The position numbers were made by a program, and so were the translations under genes. From Paramecium octaurelia (lineage: Eukaryota > Ciliophora > Oligohymenophorea > Peniculida > Parameciidae), in the NCBI GenBank assembly GCA_905182995.1, contig CAJJDP010000052.1:219665-283664 (forward strand): a stretch of 64,000 nt of DNA, read 5' to 3'. Below are positions 24,660-36,317 of this stretch, piece by piece. The notes below the pieces were generated by a model, which worked only from the letters and a program-made list of their open reading frames with translations, did no database searches and was not told the DNA's origin. Position 1 is the stretch's first letter; each line of letters starts with the position of its first letter.

Positions 24660-25294
24660 ATGGTAAAGGAATAAAAACCAAGTAAAATAACAAATAAACA
24701 TAGAAATATACAGGACTGAAAATAAATTTGATACTTATATGACAAAAGATGCTTTTTGTAAATTTATATCAGATGAATTGATTGGCAAAGATGGATTGAA
24801 AGAAAACTTTTAATTTCAAAATTACAAAGTAATTTTTGGGTTGTTTATGATTGCTAATGTAATCTATTCGCATTATCACTTCATTCCTTATCCTCAAGAC
24901 TACTATATATTGATAGCATGCATCATATTGTAAATTTGATTATACACGTGTATTAGTTATTACGTATCTACATACATTTATTAATGGTTTGAGAAAGTTA
25001 AAGAAGGAGATATTTTTATACTCTATGATGTAATGATATTTAATAATTTCAGGACAAAAAAACCAAAAAGACTTTTGGATTTGGAGCATCTCAAGAATTA
25101 TATTAGAGATTCATTGTTTTAAGAATTTATAGTATGCCAAACAAAGCCTTAGTAAATAGATAATCAATTAATAAATCTAGTTAGTTGAGCGTAAAATTGA
25201 CAGCGCCGAATACCTTGATATGAAAGGCTACATTGTCCAACAAAAGATGAGAAGTCTTATAAATGAGTTAGTACAAGAGGCGAATAAGAAATGA
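24660..25294 (+). pseudogene. signal peptidase complex subunit 2, broken
   Basis: ATG 24660, introns 24682-24703 and 25030-25052. The translation FDTYMTKDAFCKFISDEL, IGKDGLKENFQFQNYKVIFG, then two membrane helices (LFMIANVIYSHYHFIPYP; YYILIACIILQI and LYTCISYYVSTYIYQW) and a soluble C-terminal domain match the SPCS2/Spc2 subunit of the ER signal peptidase complex. Two lesions are seen. An in-frame TGA at 24937-24939 (codon 86) lies inside the second membrane helix, where a Cys, Trp or similar is expected. A one-base deficit near 25191-25200, in an A run, shifts the last about 35 residues; the exon total is one base short of a multiple of three. Either a pseudogene or two sequence errors. Confidence 0.7.
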
Positions 25295-25370
25295 TTCATT
25301 TGTTTTTGTTATAAGAATATGTGTATAAAGAGGAAAGGAAAATAATAATAATATAATTAGAAATAAATAT

Positions 25371-25867
25371 TCATGACTATTATTGTTCTAATTACTGTGG
25401 ATTTGGATCTTCTTGTTTGAGAAGATCATTGTCACCTTATTCTCTTCTCTTTTGATTGTATTTGTTGATATAGCAATTCTAACATAATCCTTCTAATTGT
25501 TATTAAATAAATAATTATTACAAGCATATAATTTATCGTGTCCACAGATCCAAGGTTTCTTTGTCCTACCATATTTATGATAACAATTATTGCACATACC
25601 CTTAGCATAATGTTCTTTTTCAGGATGTCCACAATTATTGTTACGTTTGCTTCTAAAACGATATTTAGAAATAGATACATCTTTTTTGACTTTTGTACTA
25701 CTTAGGCTGATTAGCTTAGTGATTACTGGGCAGTTTTCATCTAGGATGCCATGAGCTAATTTATTAAGAATCATGTGTACTAGATTAGAGAAAATAGTAT
25801 TTTAAAGTAAATTAAGTTATTCTTCCTTTTCTTTTGGTTAGGGAATGGCATTCTTATTGTTGCACAT
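25371..25867 (-). CDS. Cys/His double-repeat (CGH..CxxC) protein
   Basis: With a 29-nt intron at 25493-25521 the gene has 156 codons, 155 residues, starting MCNNKNAIPQPKEKEEQ. The C-terminal half holds two copies of a metal-binding-type motif: CGHPEKEHYAKGMCNNCYHK and CGHDKLYAQGLCQNCYINK. Each has C-x-H, a conserved YAxGxC, and CxxCY, so four potential zinc ligands (C, H, C, C) per repeat, and both are followed by a basic stretch (YGRTKKPW, YNQKRREQ). I know this motif as a small recurring element in ciliate and other protist proteins, with function not established; nucleic-acid binding is a guess from the basic flanks. The gene converges with the SPC2 relic; the stop codons are 77 bp apart. 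Confidence 0.65.
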
Positions 25868-25991
25868 CTGGAAATTGAGTCTAAACACTAAACTGGTTAT
25901 GAATTGTCATACAATTAGCTCCTGCCAATAACTGGTTGATAATATTCATAAAGATTTGATGAAAAAATAATATTATTATTTCAAATCAATG

Positions 25992-26762
25992 TCACACTCT
26001 TAATTGGTACCATGAATCTAAGAATACGTAAGATAACTACTTTATGTCGTCATATGAAACTAAGGCACAGTCATTTTCACTCAATGCTCTTTTAAATATA
26101 ATTAATCAATTACATAGACCCAACATGTATAGTTCTTGATGTATTTACATGAATTACTACATATTAATTTACATCTGGCTTTTACACATCTATATAACAT
26201 CGAACTTGATTTTACTGATTTTATCATCCTATTAACTTTATTATGATTAATTTTGATTATCCAATCTCACTCCAAAATTTCTCTAAGTTTTCTGATAATA
26301 TTATAAACAATTTGTCAATAAATAGTCAGTTTACTTTTCAACCAAAGCTTTCAAGAATTCTTTCTCTTTCAAACTTATTTAATATTCTCCAATATTATTA
26401 TAGTAATAGAATGCATTCGAAATCAACTTTAACATTCTTGTTCGCAAATATTGTTGATAAAAATATTATATTCTCTCTAATTCAATTACATGCAATGTCA
26501 AATATTGAGTATCTCGTTATTTGTTATGTTTAGACAAATCTTTCTTTAAATCTTGTATTGATTCCAATTATCCTTTTAATGCATCTTGTATTTTAGAAAC
26601 ATCAAAATATGGCAACAATTCAGGACTTAATATTTCTTATTGAACCCAGTATACTAAATCAAAAACATCTTGGTTGATATCTCTTTGTACTGCCTTACAA
26701 TTATTTGAAACTTATACCTACTATAAAGAATTAAAAGGCAAGTCTTATGTTGGTATTATCAT
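25992..26762 (-). CDS. SLD5: GINS complex subunit SLD5
   Basis: Introns 26190-26215 and 26089-26113 leave 240 codons, 239 residues, close to the usual 220-240. The N-terminal helical A-domain has EILSPELLPYFD, then VIELERIQYFYQQYLRTRML, the ELERI(R/Q)Y..YLRTRL signature of Sld5, and SLKEKEFLKALVEKQTDYLL. The C-terminal beta-rich B-domain reads NVQKPDVNQYVVIHVN, GSIALSENDCALVSYDDIK, the typical order. Sld5 joins Psf1-3 in the GINS tetramer, part of the CMG replicative helicase in the nucleus. The exact last eight residues depend on the final frame. ATG at 26762 is the first in frame. Confidence 0.88.
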
Positions 26763-26998
26763 AATTTTAATTAAAATTATGCATGTAAGATCATCAGTAA
26801 TTAAACATAAAATATTGATCTTTTTAACACCGTCACATAATTAAATTCATAAATTATAGAAGTATTTCAAATAGTGGTTTTGAATATAATGATTAAAAAG
26901 CAAAAATTAGACAATATTATTTGATATTAATATTTTATATTATTTATTCATAATATTATTAAGACATATCCTATATTTATTTAAAAACAAAATATATT

Positions 26999-29115
26999 AT
27001 GAAAAATCTTCAAAATTACTTAAAACAAGTTCAATAGATGCTCTAATAAAAAACATTCCAGAAGTTGTGGAACTATTGCAGTCAGTTTTATGAATTTGGA
27101 ATATTGCAGCCCGCTTTAAATATTCTGTTAGGAATTGAATTTAGTGCACTTGCTACAACTCCAACTAAATTTGTATAACTATTATTATCAAAACATTTCT
27201 ATATATCTTAAAATTACTTAACTCCAATGCAAGTAAAAGAATTTGATGATGCACTTTCTAAGTGTGATGAATTTGATCAGAGGAATTTAGGGTAATATTT
27301 AAAAAAATAAAATAATAGGACGGTTATTGGAATGATCTTATTGGGAGCCATAGGATTTTTTGTTTTTGGATTTGCTTTAGTGGGAGGGATAGGAGGAGGA
27401 GTTTTGGGAGTGTTTGGAGGTCATTAGGTAGGAAAGAGAATTAAGAAAACCTTATAAAATAAATAGGATATTACAGAGCTAGATATTTATGACATAAGAA
27501 TGAGAACTATCTTAAAATGGGCATAATAATAGTAAAAGAAATACAATTATAATTTAAACCTATAAAGATTTGTAATTGATAGAGTTCTAACTGAAATAAA
27601 GGTAGCACTTCATTCTAGATATTTCTCAATAATCAATTAGGCTCAACTTCAGAAACTCTAGAAAAAGGCTTTTATTTTTTTAAAATAAGATTTGTATTTA
27701 TGTTCCATAGAATTAAGTTTATTATTATTATAAGAACAATTAAAGATTTTAAAGTATTTTAGTTTGTAGGATTAAAATATGTATCTCAATTAAGAAGAGA
27801 CTCATCTGGTAGATGAATAGTCTCATTTTAGAAATCAACTGGAAATCTCTGTTTTAAAAGGGATTGATAATGTCGTAAAACCAGTAGTTACATTATTTTC
27901 AAATTAGTTGCCTGATCATAAATAACCTTAGATTATTAAAAAGGCTAGAGAGTTCATTTATTCAAATGAGATTGTTCAATTGTCTAAGTAATTCCCAGAT
28001 CCATAAATGAGTATCTATTATATTAAAATGCTTAATGCTTAATTAAATCTAAAAGTGAGCACTACTAGTCTAAAAGTATATGTTTAACAGTAAAATTTCA
28101 GAAATTTAGAGAATGTTGGTCAAGATATTTAATGTTTCATGTAGAAATAAAATACTATATAAAATGTATAATAGGAAGATGAAATTAAATTAAATATAGA
28201 ATAAATAAAAGTAGAAGAATAATAATGCGATATGATCATATAAAATAATGAATCACAAGTGGAACTAGATCAAATAAAGGAAAATCCTTAATAAATTAAA
28301 TTTAAGTTGCATTCTCATCCAAATAAAATATCATTCTCAAAAATTGATCCCAAATTCTACTTAAATCCAACTCCATTGTAATCTTATGATGATATAATCC
28401 ACAATTTAGAAAGAGAAAATTAATAGCCTCTCTATCCTCAACACTATTGCCAAAAAACAATTGATAAATTCAATTTATTTTTATAATTGATACATGAACC
28501 TACCAATAAGTGGGATTTGGCTATAAATAATAAAGATGCCCAGATTTATAAAACCTTTAAGGAAGGCTCTGACAGTGTATTTATCAAAGGATTTGGGATT
28601 ATAAAAGATGTAATTATTTATTTAATTTTAATAGACTACCCTAGAATTGGCACTAAAAGTAGTTTATGATATCAAATTGAGGAGAGAATGGTAAAATAAA
28701 TTATTAATTCAATAGGGATAAATTACTCCGAGATTTTTAGATTATCAATACGGAAACAGAAGATATAGATATTGTGGCTTATTATGTACAACCTCCCATT
28801 AGTCTAGTCACTCCCAGAGAATGGGTCTAGAGAAGAATATTGAGATACGATTTCCCTTAAAAAGGGTAAATCACTTTACTATTTTATTCTGTTGATTATC
28901 CTCAACATCCAATTAATAACAAAAGAATTAGAGCACATACAGAAATATCCTCTATGATCTTTGAAGTTCATGAATAAAATAATGTGAAAATCTCGATTTG
29001 TTCTAATAATGATATCAAAGGATATATTCCAAAAATGATAGTAAACAGAGCAAGTGCTAGTGGACCTATAGACTGGTTTAAGAGTATGTAGGGAGCTTGC
29101 AATAAATATAAATGA
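26999..29115 (+). CDS. START-domain lipid-binding protein with membrane segment
   Basis: Introns 28610-28634 and 28691-28715 (25 nt each) leave 689 codons, 688 residues. Near residues 105-150 is a glycine-rich hydrophobic stretch (VIGMILLGAIGFFVFGFALV then GGIGGGVLGVFGG) that should enter a membrane. The middle 300 residues are Gln/Lys/Leu-rich helices. From about residue 485 to the end lies a START domain: DSVFIKGFGIIKDTTLELAL, LRREWDKLLRDFQIIN, PPISLVTPREWVQRRIL, FYSVDYPQHP, IRAHTEISSMIFEV, NDIKGYIPKMIVNRAS and DWFKSMQGACNKY follow the family. START domains carry sterols or phospholipids in a pocket. I infer a membrane-anchored lipid transfer or sensing protein. It diverges from SLD5 across 236 bp. 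Confidence 0.85.
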
Positions 29116-29212
29116 TTTTTCCATTTTTATTATGAATTTATATGTAGATATTAAGATATACAAGAAAGTTGAAAATTAAATAATTGACATAATTAAATTT
29201 TAATTTTTGTAA

Positions 29213-30101
29213 ATGACAAAGGCAGAGAAGGCAGCCCTCATTTTCGGATTAGGATCCACTGCTCTTTTGGCTGTATATTCAATTTTGAAGCCAAGAATAA
29301 CTCAACGATCTAATAGTGAAAGTTTGATTTAAAGAAGGAACGAAATATTAAATAAGGATAATATTAGAGTGCTTTATAGTACTATGACTTTTTTCTATTT
29401 GCAGGGATATAGAAAGACTGGAGAGGACTTAGCATTATTAAAAGAAGTGCTAGATGTTGCTAAACCTAAATTAGTTGCATTACAAATATCTGAAAAACAA
29501 TTAGAAGATGACTACAGACCAATATTGAGGAATCCACACTTGTAGGAAATAATGAAGAAAGTGGATTACCATCTAAAAACAAATCCAGAAGAAGTGAAAA
29601 AGATGAAAGAGCTTGACTTTTATGCAGGATTAGAGAATATATATGCAATTCATTATTGTTAATAGAATAGCTGTAAAGTATGAAATATAGTAATTTTAGA
29701 TAATTCCAGCAGATGAACATCCATCATTTTATGATTAACTGTATACTTAGAAAATTGGATTGAAAGAAGTCACAAAAAGTGGAAAAGTTGAAATACCAGA
29801 GAACTTGAAATAATTATATTAGTCATATGATATGAGTGATCTCGAGAAAACAGAGGATGACATAAAGGAAGACATTTATATTAAAAAGAGAGCTGACGTT
29901 TTTGTTGATAAAATCTTACATGAATTAACTCCAACTTTTAACATAATTCCAGATGTTCCTTATAAAGTTTTGGTTGGAGTTGTTGATCCGAAATTATAAA
30001 ATGTGATTGCTAAAGAATGGAAATAGAGATTTCTTAGTATTTATGGACATTAAATTTTGGAGGATGAATAACATAGTCAATAACAATCATAGATTTAATG
30101 A
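29213..30101 (+). CDS. TraB-like protein with N-terminal membrane anchor
   Basis: A 22-nt intron at 29678-29699 leaves 289 codons, 288 residues. Residues 8-26 (AALIFGLGSTALLAVYSILK) form one N-terminal hydrophobic segment. The next block reads VLYSTMTFFYLQGYRKTGED, then LLKEVLDVAKPKLVALQISE, which has the pattern of the TraB/PrgY/TIKI fold (beta strand, helix, xRPxxVxxEL). Later NIYAIHYCQQNSCKIIPADE fits the second strand. The family match is by pattern only. A 36-base stretch at about 29362-29397 begins GT and ends AG but is frame-neutral; I keep it as coding because it supplies the first strand. A false partial copy of this gene lies at 30868-31418 because of the second N-centred repeat. 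Confidence 0.55.
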
Positions 30102-32183
30102 CTTATATCTTTATATCTATTTTAATAAATTACATTAATTCTTATATTCAATCAAGATACTATTCATTATAGGATGCTTTATATGTAAGTGAGCTAATAT
30201 ATTTTTTGAATATTCTTAAAATATTGATATTTGAATGGTGAATTATGTAATAAAACGAATTAAAAAATGCTATTTCCATAGATTAATATGATGATAGTTT
30301 TGAATCAGTACGTTAAATACTTTAATTGATATGTATATATAAAATTATCGCATTAAATAGAATAAATTTACATATTATATTTTATTAATATTTTATTTCT
30401 ATTAAACTCAATGATTAAGGTAACATTTATTGTTAATGATATCTCTTTGAATTTGGAGTTAAGTACTGAGGAAACAGTCGAACAAATTAAGAATTTTTTG
30501 GTTGAAAATTTAGAAAAAAGTAATGATTTTTCTATTAAAAAGTTTTGGATAAAAAGGATGGAGCTGTTATTTAAAATAAAGGGAATATCATTTGTAACCA
30601 AATTAAAGTATTGGAAAATGTGATAATGATACTTTGATATTTAAGAATATTAAAAATTCATAAACTAAGATAATAAAACTCTAGAAATTTAGGTAGAGTG
30701 TTTTACTCAAAAGTAATTTTTTCTGATAGAATTCGATGTTACAATTAAGAGTGATGCTATGATTTAGCTTTTGAAATTAATTGATAGCAAAGGTAATATC
30801 AACAAGGAAATTCATGAACGGATTTGCTATTCAAAATAAAGAAATTGCTTAATATCGTTTGATGAANAATGAAGAAAGTGGATTACCATCTAAAAACAAA
30901 TCCAGAAGAAGTGAAAAAGATGAAAGAGCTTGACTTTTATGCAGGATTAGAGAATATATATGCAATTCATTATTGTTAATAGAATAGCTGTAAAGTATGA
31001 AATATAGTAATTTTAGATAATTCCAGCAGATGAACATCCATCATTTTATGATTAACTGTATACTTAGAAAATTGGATTGAAAGAAGTCACAAAAAGTGGA
31101 AAAGTTGAAATACCAGAGAACTTGAAATAATTATATTAGTCATATGATATGAGTGATCTCGAGAAAACAGAGGATGACATAAAGGAAGACATTTATATTA
31201 AAAAGAGAGCTGACGTTTTTGTTGATAAAATCTTACATGAATTAACTCCAACTTTTAACATAATTCCAGATGTTCCTTATAAAGTTTTGGTTGGAGTTGT
31301 TGATCCGAAATTATAAAATGTGATTGCTAAAGAATGGAAATAGAGATTTCTTAGTATTTATGGACATTAAATTTTGGAGGATGAATAACATAGTCAATAA
31401 CAATCATAGATTTAATGACTTATATCTTTATATCTATTTTAATAAATTACATTAATTCTTATATTCAATCAAGATACTATTCATTATAGGATGCTTTATA
31501 TGTAAGTGAGCTAATATATTTTTTGAATATTCTTAAAATATTGATATTTGAATGGTGAATTATGTAATAAAACGAATTAAAAAATGCTATTTCCATAGAT
31601 TAATATGATGATAGTTTTGAATCAGTACGTTAAATACTTTAATTGATATGTATATATAAAATTATCGCATTAAATAGAATAAATTTACATATTATATTTT
31701 ATTAATATTTTATTTCTATTAAACTCAATGATTAAGGTAACATTTATTGTTAATGATATCTCTTTGAATTTGGAGTTAAGTACTGAGGAAACAGTCGAAC
31801 AAATTAAGAATTTTTTGGTTGAAAATTTAGAAAAAAGTAATGATTTTTCTATTAAAAAGTTTTGGATAAAAAGGATGGAGCTGTTATTTAAAATAAAGGG
31901 AATATCATTTGTAACCAAATTAAAGTATTGGAAAATGTGATAATGATACTTTGATATTTAAGAATATTAAAAATTCATAAACTAAGATAATAAAACTCTA
32001 GAAATTTAGGTAGAGTGTTTTACTCAAAAGTAATTTTTTCTGATAGAATTCGATGTTACAATTAAGAGTGATGCTATGATTTAGCTTTTGAAATTAATTG
32101 ATAGCAAAGGTAATATCAACAAGGAAATTCATGAACGGATTTGCTATTCAAAATAAAGAAATTGCTTAATATCGTTTGATGAA
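29551..32183. repeat. second N-centred direct duplication (assembly overlap)
   Basis: Bases 29551-30866 (1,316 bp) recur at 30868-32183, with a single N at 30867. The two copies have the same length throughout, unlike the repeat at 14-16.6 kb. As there, exact repetition around one N points to unmerged overlapping contig ends. The unit contains the 3' three quarters of the TraB-like gene and the 5' part of the ubiquitin-like gene, so both appear twice in truncated form. Confidence 0.85.
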
Positions 32184-32880
32184 ATGGTTGGATACTATCC
32201 TAATGACATTTTAATATTGGATTTTTAATAAGATCTTTAAAATTGTGAAATCATATTCCAAGAATCCTATTTTAATTCAGAATCAACTAATATTAAAGTG
32301 GATCAAAGAGACATAGAGGAAATATTAATAAAGTAGAGATTTAATAAATAAAGAAGTAAATTGATTATAGATTCAATTCAATTAATGATTCAATGTTAGA
32401 ACAACTAAATTAGTAAGAAAAAGAAATGATAGACTTATTGTTGAAAGATTATCAAGAAATATTCTAACTGGCATTTTCACAAGAAACACAAAGAAATTCT
32501 TATCAATTATAAGAATTTATCACGAAAAAAAATTTCGTTAATTTCTAGATATATAAGAACGTTTCATAATTGCAGGATCTTTCTTATAAGTGGAAGTTTG
32601 AAATAAATAAAATAGGAAATCAAGATATGTTGGAGGTGGAAGATTCGATATTATACTTTCAAATTGAAAGAGAAACTACTGGAATTGAATTATTAAAGTA
32701 TCTTAAAAAATATTACAAGTTTTAGTTGAATTAATTTGGAATGGTATTCCCTAAAAAACAAAAATAGAATTAATTTGACCTTGTGATTTAGGAAAAATGA
32801 TGATGTAATTGTTACTAATCGATTATTATTGACTATTAAATCAGATAGATATGAAGAATTTTCATAACTGTTTAAAAGCT
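31728..32880 (+). pseudogene. broken ubiquitin-like-domain gene
   Basis: The frame opens at ATG 31728 with MIKVTFIVNDISLNLELSTE and ETVEQIKNFLVENL, the beta-hairpin-plus-helix start of a ubiquitin fold. It then shifts by one base after FSIKK (continuing as VLDKKDGAVIQNKGNIICNQ), again near 31938 (DNDTLIFKNIKNSQTK), and once more before IEFDVTIKSDAMIQLLKLID. A long open block follows (EIHERICYSKQRNCLISFDE, then YYPNDILILDF) and ends with further shifts near 32800. The inferred product would be about 350 residues with perhaps three ubiquitin-type folds. The copy at 30411-30866 is the same sequence truncated by the N. Either a pseudogene or a badly sequenced gene. Confidence 0.5.
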
Positions 32881-33189
32881 GAGAGGAAAACAAAATCCTT
32901 TTTGAATAATTATAATTTATTCTTCTATATTCAAAGATTATGCATAAAAATGATGTTCTTAATTATATTATATTGAAAATGTTGATTAACAGTCTTAATT
33001 TAGTTTACTATCTCTTTCAATAAAGTTATATCACTGTTATCTATTATTATTCATTTTTGATCTGAATATATTGAAATTAATTCTACATATAATATACATC
33101 CTCTATACTCAGGGTTCAAGATTTCTATTGGGTTAAATATAGCAAAATCAATAAAATAACAATAAATATAAATCTATAACTTATAAAAT

Positions 33190-36100
33190 TCAACATAATA
33201 TTTATGAAATCAATTTTCTTCCTTCATCACACAACAATTCATTTTCAGGATTGTTGCAATCTTAAGTTTTAATTCTATTCAGAGCTTGGATTACTAAGTC
33301 TTTGAATTACATCAATGTTGGGTTGTTATTTTAAACCTATTTATATTAGTGCATAAATATACTTCTTTAATAAACATTAAATGAGTTTCTTGACTATCTT
33401 GGTATTCATGTGGAAGTGAATCTAAGAATTTATTTAGGAGTTATTCTTTTTAAGCAACATTGCAATACATGGCTACTTTACCTAGGGTGGTCAAGGCCGT
33501 TTCATATGATGCTACTTTATCAACATGTTTGCAATCAGGTTATTCAATGATTGTTGAAGCTAATTCGATAACTTAAGTTGTATCAAGAGTGGGAAGTCTT
33601 TTTGCAATATTACCATAACCAAATAATAGATTTTGTTTCATTTCTAGATCAGCTGTTTTGGCAAAAGAGGAATAGCATTTTAATATTTCATTTTATGCTT
33701 ATTAGAATACTGATTCATTGCAAAGAGGTAGAACAATATTGAAAAATGCAATAGAGTTAATTGTCTATGATTTGGTAGATTTAGTATTTAAAAATGAGTA
33801 ATAGGTTGGCATCATAGTTTATACAGATTCGCATTTATGATTAGAGATCAATTCAGTTACAATATTAGTAATGTGATCAAGTAATGAATCAATTTCTTCG
33901 CAATCAGCTTCAAATTACTCCTCATCTTCATAAGTAATTGACTCTTTAGTCTTTACTATTGCTGCAAGAGCCTTGTTAGATGTTTAATACATAGAATCAA
34001 TAGTAGTGGCATCCAAAATAGGTGCTTTAACTTAATTCAAACAATTAGCCAATACTTCTGCGATTTCTGCAGCTCTATCATAAGTTTTGCTGTTAAGGAA
34101 TACGGTGAATTCAGTAATGAGCATAGGAGTAACTTAAATAAGTACTTATGCCATATCTGTTTCAAGTGTGCATGCAGCTAATAAATATTCAGCACATTTA
34201 GCCATAGACTTTTAGATTTATGAGCTATGTTTATAATTAATGAATTCTTTCATTAATACTATTGTTTTAGTGATGTATGGATAGAAGGATTTACCACATT
34301 ACTCAGCTAAGTTAACAAGAGTATGAGCTCCTTCTACTTTTTATTCTAGAGCACTAGTATTAAGGGATAAGCTTTTAACTCCCAAGAATTTAAGATCCAA
34401 CTTGACTTTAGTAATGTTCTTGCCTTCAGCCTATGAATTGACTGAGAATCCAACATCCAATCTCATTGCTCTTTCAACCAATGGGAAGATAGCTTCTAAG
34501 TATTAGCCAAATTCACATCTCAAGGCTGTAGCCACTTAAGTATAAAAGAAGAAGATGGATGAATGAGCAGGATCATCTGATTCCATTTTGTTCTATAATT
34601 AGATAAAATGTGTGACCAATTAATTAGAATCAGTCTTGCATTATTCCTTTCTTGTGGTACTAATTGAAACTAAGAAACAACCAATGCATTCTAACAATAA
34701 TGATTTAACTTCATTTACTGTGACTGTCTACATCATTTACATCATGTATGGCATCATCTAATCATAATATTAAGTGAAATGTTCTTATAAACTTGTAGCC
34801 AAAGCACTGAATGCAGAAAGTGCTTGTTCTAATATTTATTATTATTATTAATCTATTGAACCTGTTAAATTAGTTTAAATGACTGAATATAATTATTCAA
34901 TCAAAAAGGTTGATACTGGAGTCAATACATTTTTTGCGGCCTCCTTATCTTCTACTAATTCTCTTGTAAAATCAACTAAACAGGCTATAGAAATATATTG
35001 GATTTTCTATGAAATCTTTTATTACATGCATGTCACTATCAATTACAAAATCTATGATCCATAATTAATTTAGATTTTTGGTGTGAATTCTTAACAGAGA
35101 GATGCTAAACACGTCAATAGATCATAAACAATCAATTTGTTTTATGATTGAGATAATGGCAATATCAAATCCATTATGCTAGGTAATTCATTCTAGAAAT
35201 GTTCTGCTGCCTTATCTGATAATGTTGCCATAGCAATCAAACCAGCATGTTATTCATTGATAACTGGTGATCTTAATGCTTACATTATGAGTGGAACAAA
35301 TATTGGTAACAAATATTTAACTCCCAAATCTCTAACCATTTTACCGAGACAATCTTCAGCAACACTTGATAAATCATTCAATTATAAACAATTATCATCA
35401 AATGTATTTTCCCAGTCCTTTCTGTCTACTTCTGTTAACATCTTCATAATCATTAAATTAGATTAGGTCTTAAATTGATCGCTCTTTCTGATAAAGGCTG
35501 GGGCAATTTAACATAAGGTTTATAGACCATGAAGTGCTGACTTTTTCAATGACACAGTTGACTATGATCCTAATAATTAAGTATAGATGTTTAATAAATC
35601 TCCATACACATTTTTCATAAATTTAGGGTGGTTTTCTAATAATTCATTTATTGATTGTAAGGCTTGAACTGATGCTTCTTGATCAACTTACATCACTTAT
35701 GCAAACTATTATAACAACACCACTGCATTATTACTAAATCTATTCAATAAGGATTCCTCTTCAATTGACACTAAGAAACTACTGATTCCTTAACAAGTTG
35801 CTGCTCTAACTTAAGGGGATTGATCATTCAAAAATGCTGAAAATATTTCATTCAACTATTAACTGTGTTTAATCAATTATTCATCACATAATGCAAATTC
35901 ACACATTATCTCTATGTAGTACATTGTTGCCAACTTTTAATTTAAAGTCTGAGCACTTCTGCCTATCTCAAATAGTAACATAATCATTTCATCATATTTT
36001 GTGAACTTTAATAATCCTTTTACCGCCAAATCACACATTCTCTTAAGATGAGACACCTTATTTTCTTATTTCAATTCACTAACACAGAATTTAAGCACAG

Positions 36101-36317
36101 CTTCAACATGAGTCCATTCTAACTTACTAATGTTCTCCTCATTTTCAAATATAGTTTTAGATAGCAATATGGATACAAATTCTGTGTCATCTTTGTTTTA
36201 CATTGCTATTAAAAATTATTCAAGGATTGCTATTGGATTTGCTGCAACCTAAGCATACAATTCCTACTCAGCTTATTGTCTAATTGTGTTGTCTGTAGAT
36301 CTAAGATTTATGAACAT
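33190..36317 (-). CDS. importin-5-like karyopherin beta
   Basis: With a 26-nt intron at 33337-33362 the gene has 1,034 codons, 1,033 residues, near the 1,100 of importin-5 (Kap121/KPNB3). The N-terminus MFINLRSTDNTIRQQAEQEL aligns with the first HEAT repeat, and repeated helix pairs run to the end, including RAATCQGISSFLV, VAEDCLGKMVRDLGVKYLLP, INEQHAGLIAMATLSDKAAE, VKSLLLECIGCFLVSIS, an acidic block ITYEDEEQFEADCEEI, QNLLFGYGNIAKRLP and ETALTTLGKVAMYCN. Such receptors carry ribosomal proteins and other cargo through nuclear pores under RanGTP control. The frame is open for about 60 bases before the chosen ATG but has no earlier in-frame ATG, so a short 5' exon could exist. Confidence 0.85.

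Noticed and set aside
26243-26533. 96-residue plus-strand frame starting MINFDYPISLQNF
   Set aside because: It lies antisense to the conserved SLD5 frame and is its shadow.
29362-29397. 36-nt GT..AG stretch as an intron in the TraB-like gene
   Set aside because: It is frame-neutral, longer than other introns here, and its translation supplies the expected first strand of the fold.
30411-31940. Two identical ubiquitin-like frames as recent gene duplicates
   Set aside because: They sit in the second N-centred overlap; an exact copy broken by an N is best explained by assembly.
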